From: Gonocerus acuteangulatus
Lineage: Eukaryota; Arthropoda; Insecta; Hemiptera; Coreidae
NCBI GenBank assembly: GCA_946811695.1
Contig: OX328125.1
Coordinates: forward strand, 44,284,586 to 44,348,585
DNA length: 64,000 nucleotides
Direction: 5' to 3'
The position numbers and the translations under genes are program-made. The notes under the pieces were generated by a model. The model saw only the letters and a program-made list of their open reading frames with translations, made no database searches and had not been told where the DNA came from. Numbering within the stretch: position 1 is the first letter of the stretch; every line of letters begins with the position of its first letter. Positions 43,298 to 54,640 of this stretch are shown here, one piece after another.

Positions 43298-43842
43298 AAC
43301 AATGACTGCTGGAATTTTTGTCTGTGCGTTTGTGCACGCTAATCTCAGAAACGGCTTACAACGGGTTTATGCAGTTTTCACTAATATATTGGCGTAAGCT
43401 TCACTTAACATTCAGAGTATATTTCATGTCAATCAGTTCATAAATAAAAAAAGTTATGCCAATGTATCACGCCGACGTTTGTAGGTTGTAGCCGAGAGCC
43501 GCGCCGCTGCCTGTAGCAATTATTAGTGAGCTTATATTTTGCGATGTCAATTAATAGAGCTCAAGGTCAGACGCTAAAAGTTGTGGGTGTGGATCTAAGT
43601 ATTAGCTGATTTTCGCACGATCAGCTTTATGTAACTCTTTCCTAGCAGCCTGTTTGTTTTAATCCCTAATGTCTATACGTCCTATACCGTGTATAGAGAA
43701 ACATTAGGTACTGTAAAGTAGATTTTTTTTTTAAATAATCAAATGACGGTGATTATAATCTTAAATGAACCAAAAGATATATCCAAAAAAAACGCTGCCC
43801 AAAGTCACTATTCCACGCGGACAAAGTCGCGGTCAGGGCTAG
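43298..43842 (+). mobile_element. Helitron remnant with helicase fragment
   Basis: Contains a coding fragment like the end of the Helitron helicase (43535-43672) and ends GTCGCGGTCAGGGCTAG followed by T at 43843, a Helitron-type CTAG-T terminus with a GC-rich stem nearby (CGCGGAC, GTCGCGG). The upstream part (GTTTGTGCACGCTAATCTC, AGAAACGGCTTACAACGGG) resembles Helitron leader sequences but the 5' end is lost or lies beyond the SINE. Confidence 0.6.
43535..43672 (+). pseudogene. Pif1-like helicase C-terminus of an autonomous Helitron
   Basis: The frame reads YFAMSINRAQGQTLKVVGVD, LSIS, stop, FSHDQLYVTLS. This is the last helicase motif (SINRAQGQTL) and the HDQLYV.LS motif of the Rep/helicase protein of Helitrons. 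Two in-frame stops show decay. It is the only visible trace of an autonomous rolling-circle element in the window. Confidence 0.8.
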
Positions 43843-45444
43843 TATGTGATATAATTGAAGCCCCTCCATAAAAAGAATAAATGATTATGGCTGGACCTGC
43901 AGAGAGTGTTGCAACGTAACAAAATTTGTATAGGTAATTGTAAAAGCATGAGTTGTATTGATAGCTATAAAGCGAACATTTATATAAACGAGGAATTTCC
44001 ACGAATCCCCAAGTCCCTTCATACGCTCCCACGCCCTTTGAATATATTGATAAAAAATAATATACAATGTGCGAGGAACAACACTCATTAAGCTAATTGA
44101 TATAATACGAACAATGCGCTGTTAAAACAACAATCAAAATTTTGCTTTTATAAATAAATTAATTGCACCTAAAGAAACATGACGTGTATTTTATATTGGG
44201 AATACCGAAGCTATTATTTTAGGACGCTGTTTAAATTCAATATAGACTAAAGAACCATTGTGAGGACACGATTCTGGGCCATAGGCTAGAATCGATTGTA
44301 ATTAAATCTATGTTATTATTAATTAGCGTGCATTATTAGTAGGTGGGTTCTGAGACGTTCTCGGATATTCATGGCAGGCAATTATGTCTAATATTATCTT
44401 TCCCGTAGGTAGTAATGGACATTCAACCACACAATGCCATTATTTTGACTTAATTCGAAAACAATTATTAGCTATTTTGTGCTAAATAAATCTATTGGCT
44501 TTAAGTTATCTATATAATTACAACAGTAATATAGTACAAGAGGTGTCAATAAATTACGAAATATGTTCATTTCTTATAGTGCAGAGGCAGTCTTCTAGTC
44601 AAATATCCCAAAAGGAATCATTGCAACAAACGGAAAGAGTAGTCAATTAACTGACATAATCCCTAATGATAGTGAGATAAATAATTTTAAAAACGAAATA
44701 CTGGAAAATAAAGAAAGAGCATTAAATTTTTGTGTTCCTACTTTTATCATTATTATTCTGTAATATTTTCTAAAATGACATCGCTTGTTTGGGCAACTAT
44801 AACTCTAAATAAAAAAATGTTTAAACTCACATATTTTCAAAAGTGTTGATGCATTTTTTGTACCAAGTTAGGTACCGATTTTGATGTGTCCATCACCATA
44901 ACTAAAATCAAAATCATGACATTCATTTACTAATCAAAAATATGCAAAATTCAATTTAATTTACGCTAAAAAAAATGCCTGATTAGTTTCGAGACTCCTG
45001 ATGATAAATTAAAAAAATATATTTTTTGAATCTGTTTATTGTTGAGTGGATTTCATGAGTGGAACAGTTGCTCGGAAAACTCGAGGATTTCACAACAATA
45101 AGGAATGATCTACAACATTTCCTCTGCCCCTGGAAAAGAAATTCGCTATAAGTTGCAAGAGTAACGATTAATTTTTAAATTGAATACCTCCTGAGAAGTA
45201 AGTGTTCGGTCGTGGTATCATACTAAAATATTAATTTTTTATAAGAAAATGCATTGTTTTTCCCAAACGTTCCGGCTCGAAATTCAAGTCTCCATCGAAG
45301 CTGTAAAACAAGGAGAACAGAACTAATAATTAATACTAATTTATATACAAAATAAATGATAAAAGCTTCCTGAAGTCGCATTAAAGCCTGCTAAAACCAA
45401 GCTTTAAATGCCAATAACGTACCTACTATTGGTGTTAGAGAAAA
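43843..45444. other. No recognisable feature
   Basis: Unassigned AT-rich sequence with no convincing frames. Confidence 0.5.
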
Positions 45445-45600
45445 GATTTAAATAGAAGTTGTAGGATACTATTGTAGCACCACGAAAGTAAACTGACTGA
45501 CAACACTGTAACCTGACTGTCAACAATGGGAAGGTTACGTAGGGTTAGTCAGTGTTGCCGGTGCCACAATAATTTATCTATATTTAAATTTCTTCCCGTG
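45445..45600. repeat. Imperfect foldback, possible MITE
   Basis: TACTATTGTAGCACC at 45467 pairs imperfectly with GGTGCCACAATAA at 45580, and GACTGACAACACTG pairs with CAGTGTTGCC-type sequence further in. Total length about 150 bases. No clear target duplication. Confidence 0.45.
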
Positions 45601-47164
45601 GCTTTGAGGTAACCCGAAAATTACCTAGCCAAAGTTAAATTTTTGTGTATAAAAAGTGCGACAACGTGGTGCTGATTTTCTGTGTGACTTTTTTTGGACT
45701 TTCCTTAAATTATCTGGCAGTGGACCGTTATTTATTATTTAATCTATTCTCAGAAGTTAATTATTATTATTTTTCAATTACCTAGTGTTTTATTTTTTAT
45801 TATATTGGCATTTATTTTTTTAACCGGTTTATTTTATTTTTACCTGATACTCCTCTAAACTATATTCTGCACATTTTAGTACCAAGGAATCTGATTTTGA
45901 ATCGTGGGATATGGAGATTCGTTGGCTCTATCTATGCTCTTTGAGCGCCCGACCTGATGCCAAAGGTTGGGACATAACTAATAAAGTTAAATAAAATATA
46001 ATGAAACTTTTCAAGTTGAAGAGAGGAAATGAAGGTGTGGTGGAGATTGGCGAGGGGGCTTGCAGGCAGGGCGTGCGCACTGCCTAGGTCTTTTGTTTCC
46101 GGCAGACTTATAGTATAACTGAATCACCATAAGGAGCCTTGATCCCCACTGTGGAAAAAAAATTATTTAACATAGAACAAAAAATCTCAAGATCCCGTGA
46201 TGCAAGATTCGTTGGCGCCAAAATGTGCAGAATTTAGTGGCCTACAACATTTATTTGTAACTTTTTCCTTTAACACCACATTTTGATGAGTTACCGGGAT
46301 TTAGGGTCAGAAAACGTGGTTTTAAGCAGTTTTTTTAATGAACATCTACATAGGGAACAATATAAATGGTCCCTCTAGCTCTTATTTCAATAAAACGAGC
46401 TTTATACGTTCAAAAATATGTTGAATGATTATGTATTTTGAAAACCTGCAAGAAAGGTACACTGAGTAGTAAGACTTCATGTTGCTCTTTTATTGCTGAG
46501 GAATCTACTTTAAATCTTTTTTGGGGCAATTCTTTTTTTAATCTTATTCATTTAGCTTTTTTCAAATTATTTTTTATGGAAAATATATTATGAAAATATA
46601 TAATAAATATAAAGAAAGGAGTTGGTTTTAATTTTACATCGGGATATCTAAAACAATTATTGCCCACCTTCACTTTGGACCCAGAGAAAATTCTTCTTCC
46701 AAAAATATTTAATTTTTTAAAGACACAACCAATTTCTACTAATCCCTCTTAACATTCTGAATATAATTTCCTCCTTACAATGTTATGTAATTGGCAAGAA
46801 GATGAAATACAAACTGAACTAGAAATGTCAAATTATTTGCAAAATTATTATACCGGATTATCAATACAAAATACATTGTGCTGGCTCATTACCAAAATGT
46901 ACCAAACATCTAGCTAATATGCCTTTGTAAACCATTACAATATGCATTCTGTTACGTGTTCCCTACAACGCACAGCCTATGTATACAAATCGGAAAGCAC
47001 ATACATACTCGATACTGTGAGCTTGTTACCGTACTCACATTTCCTGTACACAGCGATTCCTCTCAAAATTTCACCAAATTACTTTAGATATTTATGTAGG
47101 CCACAAATTCCGGGACGGAGTCACCAACATGCCTGTATACCGCCAATTCAGGCTTAAGATTTCA
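45601..47164. other. No recognisable feature
   Basis: AT-rich, nothing assignable. Confidence 0.45.
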
Positions 47165-47924
47165 TCTATATATATAAAAATCACGTGTCTGTTTTTCTGT
47201 TTTTCTGTTTGTTTGTTCCTTATACAAATCCACATCGTTTGACTGATATTGACCAAACTTCGCACATAGATACGTCTTGATCCGGGAAATCTCGTAGGCT
47301 AGCTAAAAATCTTCTAGGATTCATAGTTTGGAAGTAACGAGTTCGAAACTGTCATATACAGAAGAGTTTATAGTCAGAAATCGGCATTTTCTTTCCAGTG
47401 TTGCCCCTCCTTCTAAGAAGAAGTGCAATAAAAAAACCTTTGTTTGTTTATCTAAATAGTAGGTTTATATTCTCAGAGTTTGGACAAATATCATATAAGA
47501 TATCATATAATAAAATATAATATTTTTTAAGATTAATTTCCTTAATATCAGATCAGTTTTCTTCATATCAAATCAATTTTCATTTGATTGCCTAGGGCAA
47601 CACTGCTCTAACCAGAATATAGACTAATATCGTATAAATAAGTATATCATAAAAATGTTCTGTGTTTATCTAATCATAATTTGGACTAATATAATATAAT
47701 TAAGTGGTCATGTTTCTATTCAGAACTATAATAATTTCAAAACTTTTGTTGAGAGGTAGTTTTTTCTCTTTAGTAAAGGAAGGTTGCAATGTCGGTTATA
47801 GTATTCGGTTGAATAATCTCTCACTCGCTTTTCTGTTAAATGAATATGTTTGTACTGGAATTTGATGGAGAGGGTTTTAGTATGTGGAAAAACACTTAAC
47901 TTTTTTTTTTAAACTGATGAGGTG

Positions 47925-48350
47925 TGTAAATGTCATTGAAAAGCCAAAGGAGACCAAAGTTGGTGAAGATTGGGATCAGCAAGATCAAATAAACAGTTTG
48001 AATTTCTTTGTGATTTGACAACAGCCTAAGACATAATTCAGAAATTTGATAGATTATACCTAAAGGAATCAACAGCATAGTAAATTGTACATAGAAACTT
48101 CAGATTATGTTAAAAAAATAAAATTCAAACACCTGAAATGAAACAATCAGTTTATCTGGACATGTTATAAATTTATAAAACTTGTATTGTAAAATGGACT
48201 GTGTCCCTTTGGAAAACAATAAGAACAAGGCTAAAAGTATTTTGGAATTGTTTACACTGATGTGGACCTTGTTTTAACTAGGAGTCTCAAAGGTGAAAAA
48301 TATTTTGTTTCATTTATAGATGATTATAGTAAGATTGCCCTCATGTTAAT
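47925..48350 (+). pseudogene. Copia Gag and integrase fragments
   Basis: About 47935-48000 reads KPKETKVGEDWDQQDQINSL, like the start of Copia-type Gag (UBN2-like) domains. From about 48190 a second stretch reads YTDVDLVLTRSLKGEKYF and VSFIDDYSKIA, the first catalytic aspartate region of the integrase core. Between them are stops and shifts. It equals 2010-1800 of the left copy, with the remainder of integrase, RT and RNase H deleted. Confidence 0.7.
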
Positions 48351-49019
48351 TTCTTCATAATTGTTCAGTATTGTTTATTGTTATTTAAGTGTTTAGTGAT
48401 GAATTCCCTTTGTCGCGGTCTCACTGATGTATAAATAAATAATAAATAATTTGTTTTAAACATAACGATTTTTTTAAGCATTAAAAACTCCTTTGTGAAC
48501 AATGTCATTTTGTAAAGGACTTAAATTTATGAACATGAAATTAATTCTCTCACATACATATGCAAATATTATTAAAATATTATATTAAATGTTGTTATAT
48601 TTAACTTATTGTTTTATTCGCATATAGATAGATGTACATAATAAATTATATAAATGTTTATAATCATACAAATGAATGTAAATAAATGAATTAATTTTCA
48701 CCACATTTTGAAACATTATTTTATTATTATAAGAGCTGTATGGTTTAGCAACCCTATTAATTTGGGCAGCCTCACTTTAATTTTTTTTTAATAAAGTTAT
48801 TCTTCTTATAATATTTCTTTTGCATGCTATTTTTTTGCAGATAAATTAATGTATTAAAATATTATTTTTATAAGAAGAGGAAGTCACGTGAATTGTGGTA
48901 TTCTAATAAATGAATAAGTAATTAAATTTTCCATGCAATTTTTTATTAATTTAATATCCATAATAATTTAATCATTATATTCTGCCATATGCTTCCTTTT
49001 GTCTGGGATAGTTATATCC

Positions 49020-49770
49020 TCTGACTGTCACCATTTAGTCGGATAGCTGGTAACGCACATTTCATGAAGTGTTTTATGCACCTTGGAATTTTGGTGTATT
49101 GCATGTCGTGGATAGGTAAGGCATATATGTGTATCCTGGACATACCTTGGAACACCAGGTACTGCACATAGGGGAAAGGTGTTAAAAAAATATGTCACTA
49201 AAATGGTATTTTATTCAGAAGCCAACAATCTTTAATGTATAATTAAGGCAAGTTGCTTTATTTCTAGAACATCCACAACTGCCCTGTCCAGATGATTGGT
49301 GCTCTCTCACGCTTACGGTTACACGCAGTGTATTGCAGTCTATCATCGGCTGAATTTATTTTCATGTCTGCTGATTACTAAACCTCACAAAAAGTGTCTG
49401 CCCTTTTGTAATTATTTTCAATTATGGTGTTTAAATAGCAGTGTGAAGAAGAGACTTCATTTAATATTACAAAAAACCCACTTCAGTTTTGTTTTTATAT
49501 GTATCCCACTTAAAAGTGTCTACCTTATATATTATTCATTATAGAATTGCCTTAATTTTACATTAAAGAATTATGGCTTCTGAATAAAACACTATTTCTG
49601 GCCCATAGTTTGTTACTGATTACCATGCGCAGTACCTGGTGTTTCAAGGTATGTCCAGCAACCACGTACTTAACTTTTTATCTACACTAGAGACCCACTA
49701 TAGCACAATTTCAAGGCACATAAAACACTTGAAAAGTGTGTTACCAGCTCTTGGACTAAATGTTTAAATA
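49020..49770. repeat. Inverted repeat of LTR-like sequence in Helitron copy c
   Basis: 49020-49265 (AACACCAGGTACTGCACATA, AGCCAACAATCTTTAATG, reading right) recurs in inverted, more diverged form at 49545-49770 (CAGTACCTGGTGTTTCAAGG, GGCTTCTGAATAAAACAC). The left window edge (61-360) has the same stretch as the second arm. It may be a Copia LTR part, duplicated head to head; LTR ends (TG..CA) were not resolved. Confidence 0.65.
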
Positions 49771-50744
49771 CGGTTGCAATTCTGGTAAAAATATTGTTGC
49801 TCGCCAAGTCAATGTCGTTATTGAAATTCCCAAATACCTTTAATTCATTGTTGTCCATAACTGCAAGAAAAATATCTTAAATTTGTTTTTATTCTTAGAG
49901 GCCCCTATTTCCTATGATAGAAGGACTATCCTTATAGAAGAGCCCATGAACCATAAAATTTGAAACAGAAGCTTTAATAGAAAGGACTATTAACAAACTA
50001 TGTTTTTAAAACTTTCCTTTTGGCATAAATAACATACACCCTGCACGACTTACCTACTTTTTCATTCATAAAAAAAACTCAGTTACGGATTATTACATGA
50101 ACAGGTAAACAATATAACATATTAATATTATATTTGCGCAAGGTTGAGGTTTTAGCTTTAGATGCGAAGCCCTTAAAATAAATAAATATTATATTTAAAA
50201 AAAAATCAATGAAAATAAAGAATATAGTTTCTGTTGTAGGTTATTACAACTTATAACTAATCATAACCTTAATTAAATGCCTCATTTGTATTGCTATTTT
50301 TTATGAATATTTATTTATGGACCACATATTTTTTTTTCTTTAAAAAAATTAAACACAGGGAGTTTGGTTTGGATTTTCTTTAAAACGGTATTGCAATTAA
50401 ATTATTTGGAATCATTTAATTGTAATACCATTTTAAAAGTAAGGGTACTTTTTAAAATAAGGGTACTTTTTAAAAAATAAGGATTAATTTATTTTCCACC
50501 CCACTTTCTCTTAAAAAAATGGAAAATAAATTTTTCAGCCGAGTTCTCAATTTATTATCTTATATTCTCATAATTTGGACAAATATAATATAATCATTAA
50601 TTTTTTTAAATATATAATATAAAGTAGGCGTACCATGGAAGCTGGGTTACAACTATTTAATATGAAGCATGTGTAGCATGATAAGCCCGGCTACAGATAT
50701 TTAATATAAAGTAGGTGTAGCATTGCACACCGGGTAACAGCTAG

Positions 50745-50984
50745 TAATTAGATACATTTTTTCATGGCTCGCTTTTTACGAATTCCGCATATAAAAAGTT
50801 CATCATTTTGTAACCTATGGTTTTAAAAGCTCAGAAATTTCATTTGTTTCAATTTTTAACGTCCCTTTTTTGATAAAACAAATTTTGGGAAATTTTATTT
50901 GTAGGACCGCCCTTTAATAACCAGGAAAGGGGTGATGAATTTCCATTTAGCGCGTTTCCTCCCTATCTCCATAGGGAGGAATGC
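50745..50984. other. Short unassigned stretch
   Basis: Nothing recognised. Confidence 0.4.
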
Positions 50985-51090
50985 CGCTTATGAGGTTGGC
51001 CTCATGAAGTAATCCGGAAGTGCTGACTGGAAAATTTCCTTATCGAGGAATGTCCTTAGTTGTTGAGCTCCTGGGTGACGGGCTTTTTAA
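50985..51090 (+). mobile_element. Minimal HINE-like element: 5' end joined to 3' end
   Basis: TCCCTATCTCCATAGGGAGG makes a hairpin, followed by TATGAGGTTGGCCTCATGA and AATCCGGAAGTGC, then directly GAGGAATGTCCTTAGTTG and GAGCTCCTGGGTGACGGGC with T residues. The order copies the two ends of the large HINEs but without microsatellite or modules. It looks like an internally deleted relative of a second HINE subfamily. Confidence 0.5.
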
Positions 51091-51744
51091 TTAACCTTTC
51101 CGATGCGACGTGAGCTGGGTATATTTGAGAATATGTCTGAATTCTATTGCACCTAAGCCACTATTTACCCTCTCATTATAGCGAAAGATATTTATTAAAA
51201 CGAGAAAGGTCATATCGGTGTAATTAACTAATATTTGCTTAAGCTCTTGCTAATTATAGTCAACAGATAATTAGAAAGGGTCTTAACTTATCGTTTTATC
51301 TTAGGGACGATCCGAGTTTCCCGGAGTTAAATTATTTATTTCTCCCGCTATCTCTCCATTTTATAAGTAAAAATGTAACAGAAATATATTTAATTTTCCA
51401 AGCCATTGATAAGAAGAGTTTTAGAAGAAACGACAAGCGGTGCTGGCAAGAAGCCTAAGGTTCACATAAATTTCATATCTTTCCCCTTCCAAGACCCTTC
51501 GCGAAAATCGCGACTGGACTTGAGGTATAAATTTTACTAATACTTCATACTGATTTTCTTCACTATAATTCAATATGTGTGGAACTTAACTTCTATAATT
51601 GTAATCCTGATTTATTAAGGAATTAAGGAGTATTACTACATTTTAACTGATTTTTAACCATTCTTTAGGCTTAAATTCTTTCTTATTTATTTATTATTAA
51701 ATTCTAACGTCCATTTATTATTAACTACGAATTTTCGGACGGGT
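51091..51744. other. No recognisable feature
   Basis: Unassigned. Confidence 0.45.
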
Positions 51745-51905
51745 TATCTATAGGTTACCACCCTTTTCCAGCCATGATAGGGCTGATGGCTTTTCTTTTT
51801 TTTTTAAAGAAAAGCCACCACTCCTAGTGGGAATCGAACCCACGACCCTTTGGCACGGAGAGTGCGTTAAGTGCTCACGCCTTAACGCTCACGGCCACCG
51901 GGCCT
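51745..51905 (-). repeat. tRNA-derived SINE family 2, full copy
   Basis: On the minus strand GGTGGCCGTGAGCGTTAAGG (A box) is followed after about 40 bases by GGGTTCGATTCCCAC (B box). The long variable region between them (ACGCACTCTCCGTGCC) points to a class II (Leu or Ser) tRNA parent. After the head comes GGCTTTTCTTT, an A tract and AAAGAAAAGCC, a perfect hairpin. Other copies are at 59575, with fragments at 2955 and perhaps 55155. Confidence 0.8.
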
Positions 51906-52339
51906 CCAAAATTCTTTCTTAACTAATCAAAAATGATATCCAAGAGTGTTTTTGTGCCATAACAGTTTTTAAATGTAAAAAAATATTAATTTTTCAACTA
52001 AACTCCCGATAAATAAATCCCGATTTCATAGTTAAAAACTATCTTTATTAAAAGACATTATGAAAAGAAATTAAAATGATCTTTTCCATCCATTAAAGTA
52101 AGCCAATTTTCTCAAAACGGTGTTTTTCAAATCGGACGAGACGCTTTCAATTTTCACCCGATCAACTTCATATTTTAACTGGAGGTTCCTAATGATGCTC
52201 GCTAGTAAAATACGTAGGGATTTTTCAATTCAATTCCATTGTTGACGGATTTTTTTTTATAGAAAATGAAGAATTGTTCGCCATTTTCGAAAAAAAAAGT
52301 TTCTTAAACATCCTACGTACTTTACTAGATTAAAACTTT
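51906..52339. other. No recognisable feature
   Basis: Unassigned AT-rich sequence downstream of the RING-related locus. Confidence 0.45.
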
Positions 52340-52744
52340 TTATTTCAGCCTTTCAATTGCAGCCTGCAGACTATCGCTCGTGACAAAAGAGTCCACGTGA
52401 AAAGCCCGTGAATATGTCTGTAATTTTGTTCTGTATCTACAATTACGGAAAAGTTCCCGTCAGTGCCTACCCAAAACTAAGTAATGTAGAAATTCATGAA
52501 GCGATAAAGGTGTTTCAGACTACGGATTATGATTGCTACTTGCAAAGGCCTTAAGTATTTCCCACGTAGCCTTGTTAATAGTTTTGTCTGATATTACACT
52601 GATATACGTTCTGGGGTAAACGTCCATTGATATTGTAATATAACTGTACTGGTTTAAAATTTCCCAACGAAACCTCAAAATGTTTATGCGTAGGTTTGAC
52701 AGCTATCGCTCTATGAGTGGAAAACTTCGAAATTCTTAAGATGA
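52340..52744 (-). pseudogene. Decayed coding sequence following the RING frame
   Basis: Right after the RING stop, the -1 frame stays open for about 57 codons (AIAVKPTHKHFEVSLGNF, KPVQLYYNINGRLPQNVY). From 52627 a third frame of 96 codons reads MDVYPRTYISVISDK, INKATWEILKAF, HEFLHYLVLGR and TSDSLQAAIERLK with only two stops (TAG, TGA), ending in a TAA that overlaps an AATAAA at 52342-52337. The sequence is protein-like and follows on from the RING frame, suggesting one gene of about 250 codons broken by one or two frameshifts and two stops. No family recognised. Confidence 0.45.
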
Positions 52745-53041
52745 TCAAATATAAATTAGATTAGACTCACGAAATGCAGCCGGATTTATCTTGATGGTCT
52801 CTCTTTGAGAAAGGCATGTTTTGCAGATTGTGGGCACTTCCTCTGAGATCCAAGAAGCTATACAGCCTACATGCAGATAATGGTTGTTGTCGCATATTTT
52901 CTCCATCGGATCCGCCCTGAGGAGCCCGCAATGGGTGCAGGTAGGATGCTTTAGATCTCTGTTGGGGTTCTTGAACCTGTTCTTCGAACCCGGTGGCCGT
53001 GTTCTGGCTTTCTTACCATACTTGCTGCTTGTCTCGCTCAT
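52745..53041 (-). CDS. Small RING-H2-type zinc-binding protein (98 codons)
   Basis: An ATG-started single frame encodes a basic N-terminus (KKARTRPPGSKNRFKNP) and then a RING-like pattern. CTHC gives the first pair, IC is the third cysteine after 11 residues, then NNH, LH and GC give H-x2-H-x2-C, and CKTC is the last pair: C3-x3-H-x2-H-x2-C fits RING-H2 spacing. IASWISEE resembles the usual W-containing loop. RING-H2 proteins are mostly E3 ubiquitin ligases, but similar fingers occur in transposon proteins. Coding-like sequence continues downstream in another frame, so this is likely the N-terminal part of a broken, longer gene. No introns or promoter identified. Confidence 0.55.
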   Translation of the reverse strand: MSETSSKYGKKARTRPPGSKNRFKNPNRDLKHPTCTHCGLLRADPMEKICDNNHYLHVGCIASWISEEVPTICKTCLSQRETIKINPAAFRESNLIYI

Positions 53042-53429
53042 AACAACCTAGGCATGTAGGTCTCCTAAAGGAATGTAGATAGATTTAAGGAACAGGTAAT
53101 GTACACACAACTTCATTATACTGAAAATTCATTATTTTATTGTGTGGTGGAAGCCTAATGTTATTCTTCGTCTAAATTCTTGAGGCAGCGAAGCATTAAA
53201 GTGTAGCCATAAGAATTAGGTAACAGAACAAGAAACATTTTTTTTTAGAACGAAACTATACGCTGATTGCTACAGTTGTTCAAACAGTCCTAGAGTTGTA
53301 TACAGCCATAATGTATAGTAAAAAGTGAAAAAAAAAAAAAAGATTTCTCAATGTTAGTAAGCTATGTAATGTTTTAAATATAATTTAATTTATTATTTAT
53401 AATTGGTCCATTTTTTTAGGGATCCTATT
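53042..53429. other. Upstream of the RING frame; no promoter identified
   Basis: AT-rich. An A run is at 53329-53341. I cannot point to a TATA box or initiator with any confidence. Confidence 0.35.
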
Positions 53430-53633
53430 TCACAACATAACTCCAGAGGTACCAAAGTGAGCTTCAATCCCTTCCAGCGATGGAGGGCATCTGGTGCAAT
53501 AGATGTCTTAAGAGAGTGGAAACAAAGGCATTTAAACGCACTAGAAGCTTAGATCAGTAAAGTAGCACTCCTGGTGCTAACGACCTCAAAGGTTCACTCA
53601 CCATAAACCCAACCAAAAAAAAAAAAAAAAAAA
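53430..53633 (+). repeat. Possible retroposon with A tail
   Basis: A moderately GC-rich block (GCTTCAATCCCTTCCAGCGA, CTGGTGCTAACGACCTC, AAAGGTTCACTCACC) ends in an A tract at 53614-53633. Part of it (53570-53600) recurs reversed at 26909-26942. No A or B box seen. Confidence 0.35.
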
Positions 53634-54059
53634 AGGTATCCTGTGTAGGCGACATCTTAATGGCAGTAGAAAGGCACCAGTGACTGCATCATAGTATCAT
53701 TCTTACGCAATATATAGTTGTCACCATAATAACATGTGAAGAACAGTCAATACGCTGGTAATTTTCAAAGAGAAAGTGGCAGTCCCTGGCATCTTAACGA
53801 TATCAATAAGGTTGTATCTGACCTATATATTTATTTATACGTTATCGCTACTCCGGCAATTTCACTACTTCAAGATGGTACCTGTAAGATTTAATGAACC
53901 AGCATCATAAATATGTCTGAAATATGCGTGAAAGCCACTGTTTATTCAACAGATGTCTTTAAATGAGATTGTGTAGTTTATTGTTCTGTAAGAAAGAGAA
54001 TCTTGTGGTTATGTACTGGTTCTTCTCTTTCAACAATTCGTTCGTGTCATATGATATGG
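53634..54059. other. Flank of the tandem array; perhaps eroded units
   Basis: At 53790-53830 GGCATCTTAACGATATCAAT and AAGGTTGTATCTGA resemble one unit of the array at 54060, so the array may begin here. Confidence 0.4.
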
Positions 54060-54640
54060 AATGTGACATCTTAAGACTCTATTTTAAGTGCGTGCCAGTA
54101 ACATCTAACGACATCAATACATTTTCATCAGAGTCATGCGATTCTAAAGACCCTAAATTAAGTGTGTGCCTGCATATTATCTAATGGCATCAATAAGTTT
54201 GTATTTGAGGCATGCAACATCTTAAGTCTCGACGTTAGGCGTTTGATTGCAGATCTAACTAGATCAATACGTTTGAATTTGAAGAATAAAGCATCATAAG
54301 ACCCGAAGATTGGAGAGTCCTGCAACTTATAAGATCTAAGGACATCAATAAACTTGCACATGAGGCTTGTGCTGAAGTTGTGTGCGCCTGTAGCTCGTGA
54401 AATGTAACGACGTTTGTATCTGAGGCAGTGACGTCTTAAGTCCTGACGGTAAGCGTATGCTGCAGCTTATAATATCTAACTATATCGCTTGAACCTGAAG
54501 CATACAACAGGCACAACAATATGTGTGAGGCTGCTGCATGTGACATCTTAACGATCCCAATAAGCTTGTGTCTGAACCATGCGACATGTTAAGAGCCGAA
54601 GTTAGGTGCCTACACCTAGTGACATCTTAACAGCTTCGAT
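54060..54640 (+). repeat. Degenerate ~75-bp tandem array
   Basis: Units follow the order ACATCTTAAGAC, AGTTAAGTGTGTGCCTGCA, TAACATCTAACGACATCAAT, AAGTTTGTATCTGAGGCATG. Starts of the ACATCTTAAG-like part are near 54066, 54139, 54212, 54292, 54431, 54544, 54587 and 54622, so spacing is 73-80 bases at first, then irregular through deletions. Units differ strongly, so the array is old. No open frame is maintained. Confidence 0.7.

Larger units (their letters stand above)
47165..50744 (+). mobile_element. Helitron-like element, copy c, carrying Copia debris
   Basis: Starts TCTATATATATAAAAATCAC after A (47164) and ends GCACACCGGGTAACAGCTAG before T (50745). The first 2.2 kb match 2841 down to 1 in inverted orientation, including Copia fragments, so the Copia insertion predates spread of the element. 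Differences: this copy keeps a Gag-like stretch, and has lost most integrase and all RNase H, with foreign sequence at about 48355-48475. The 3' end has three tandem degenerate end units of 41-42 bases (50617-50744). No helicase gene. Confidence 0.6.
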
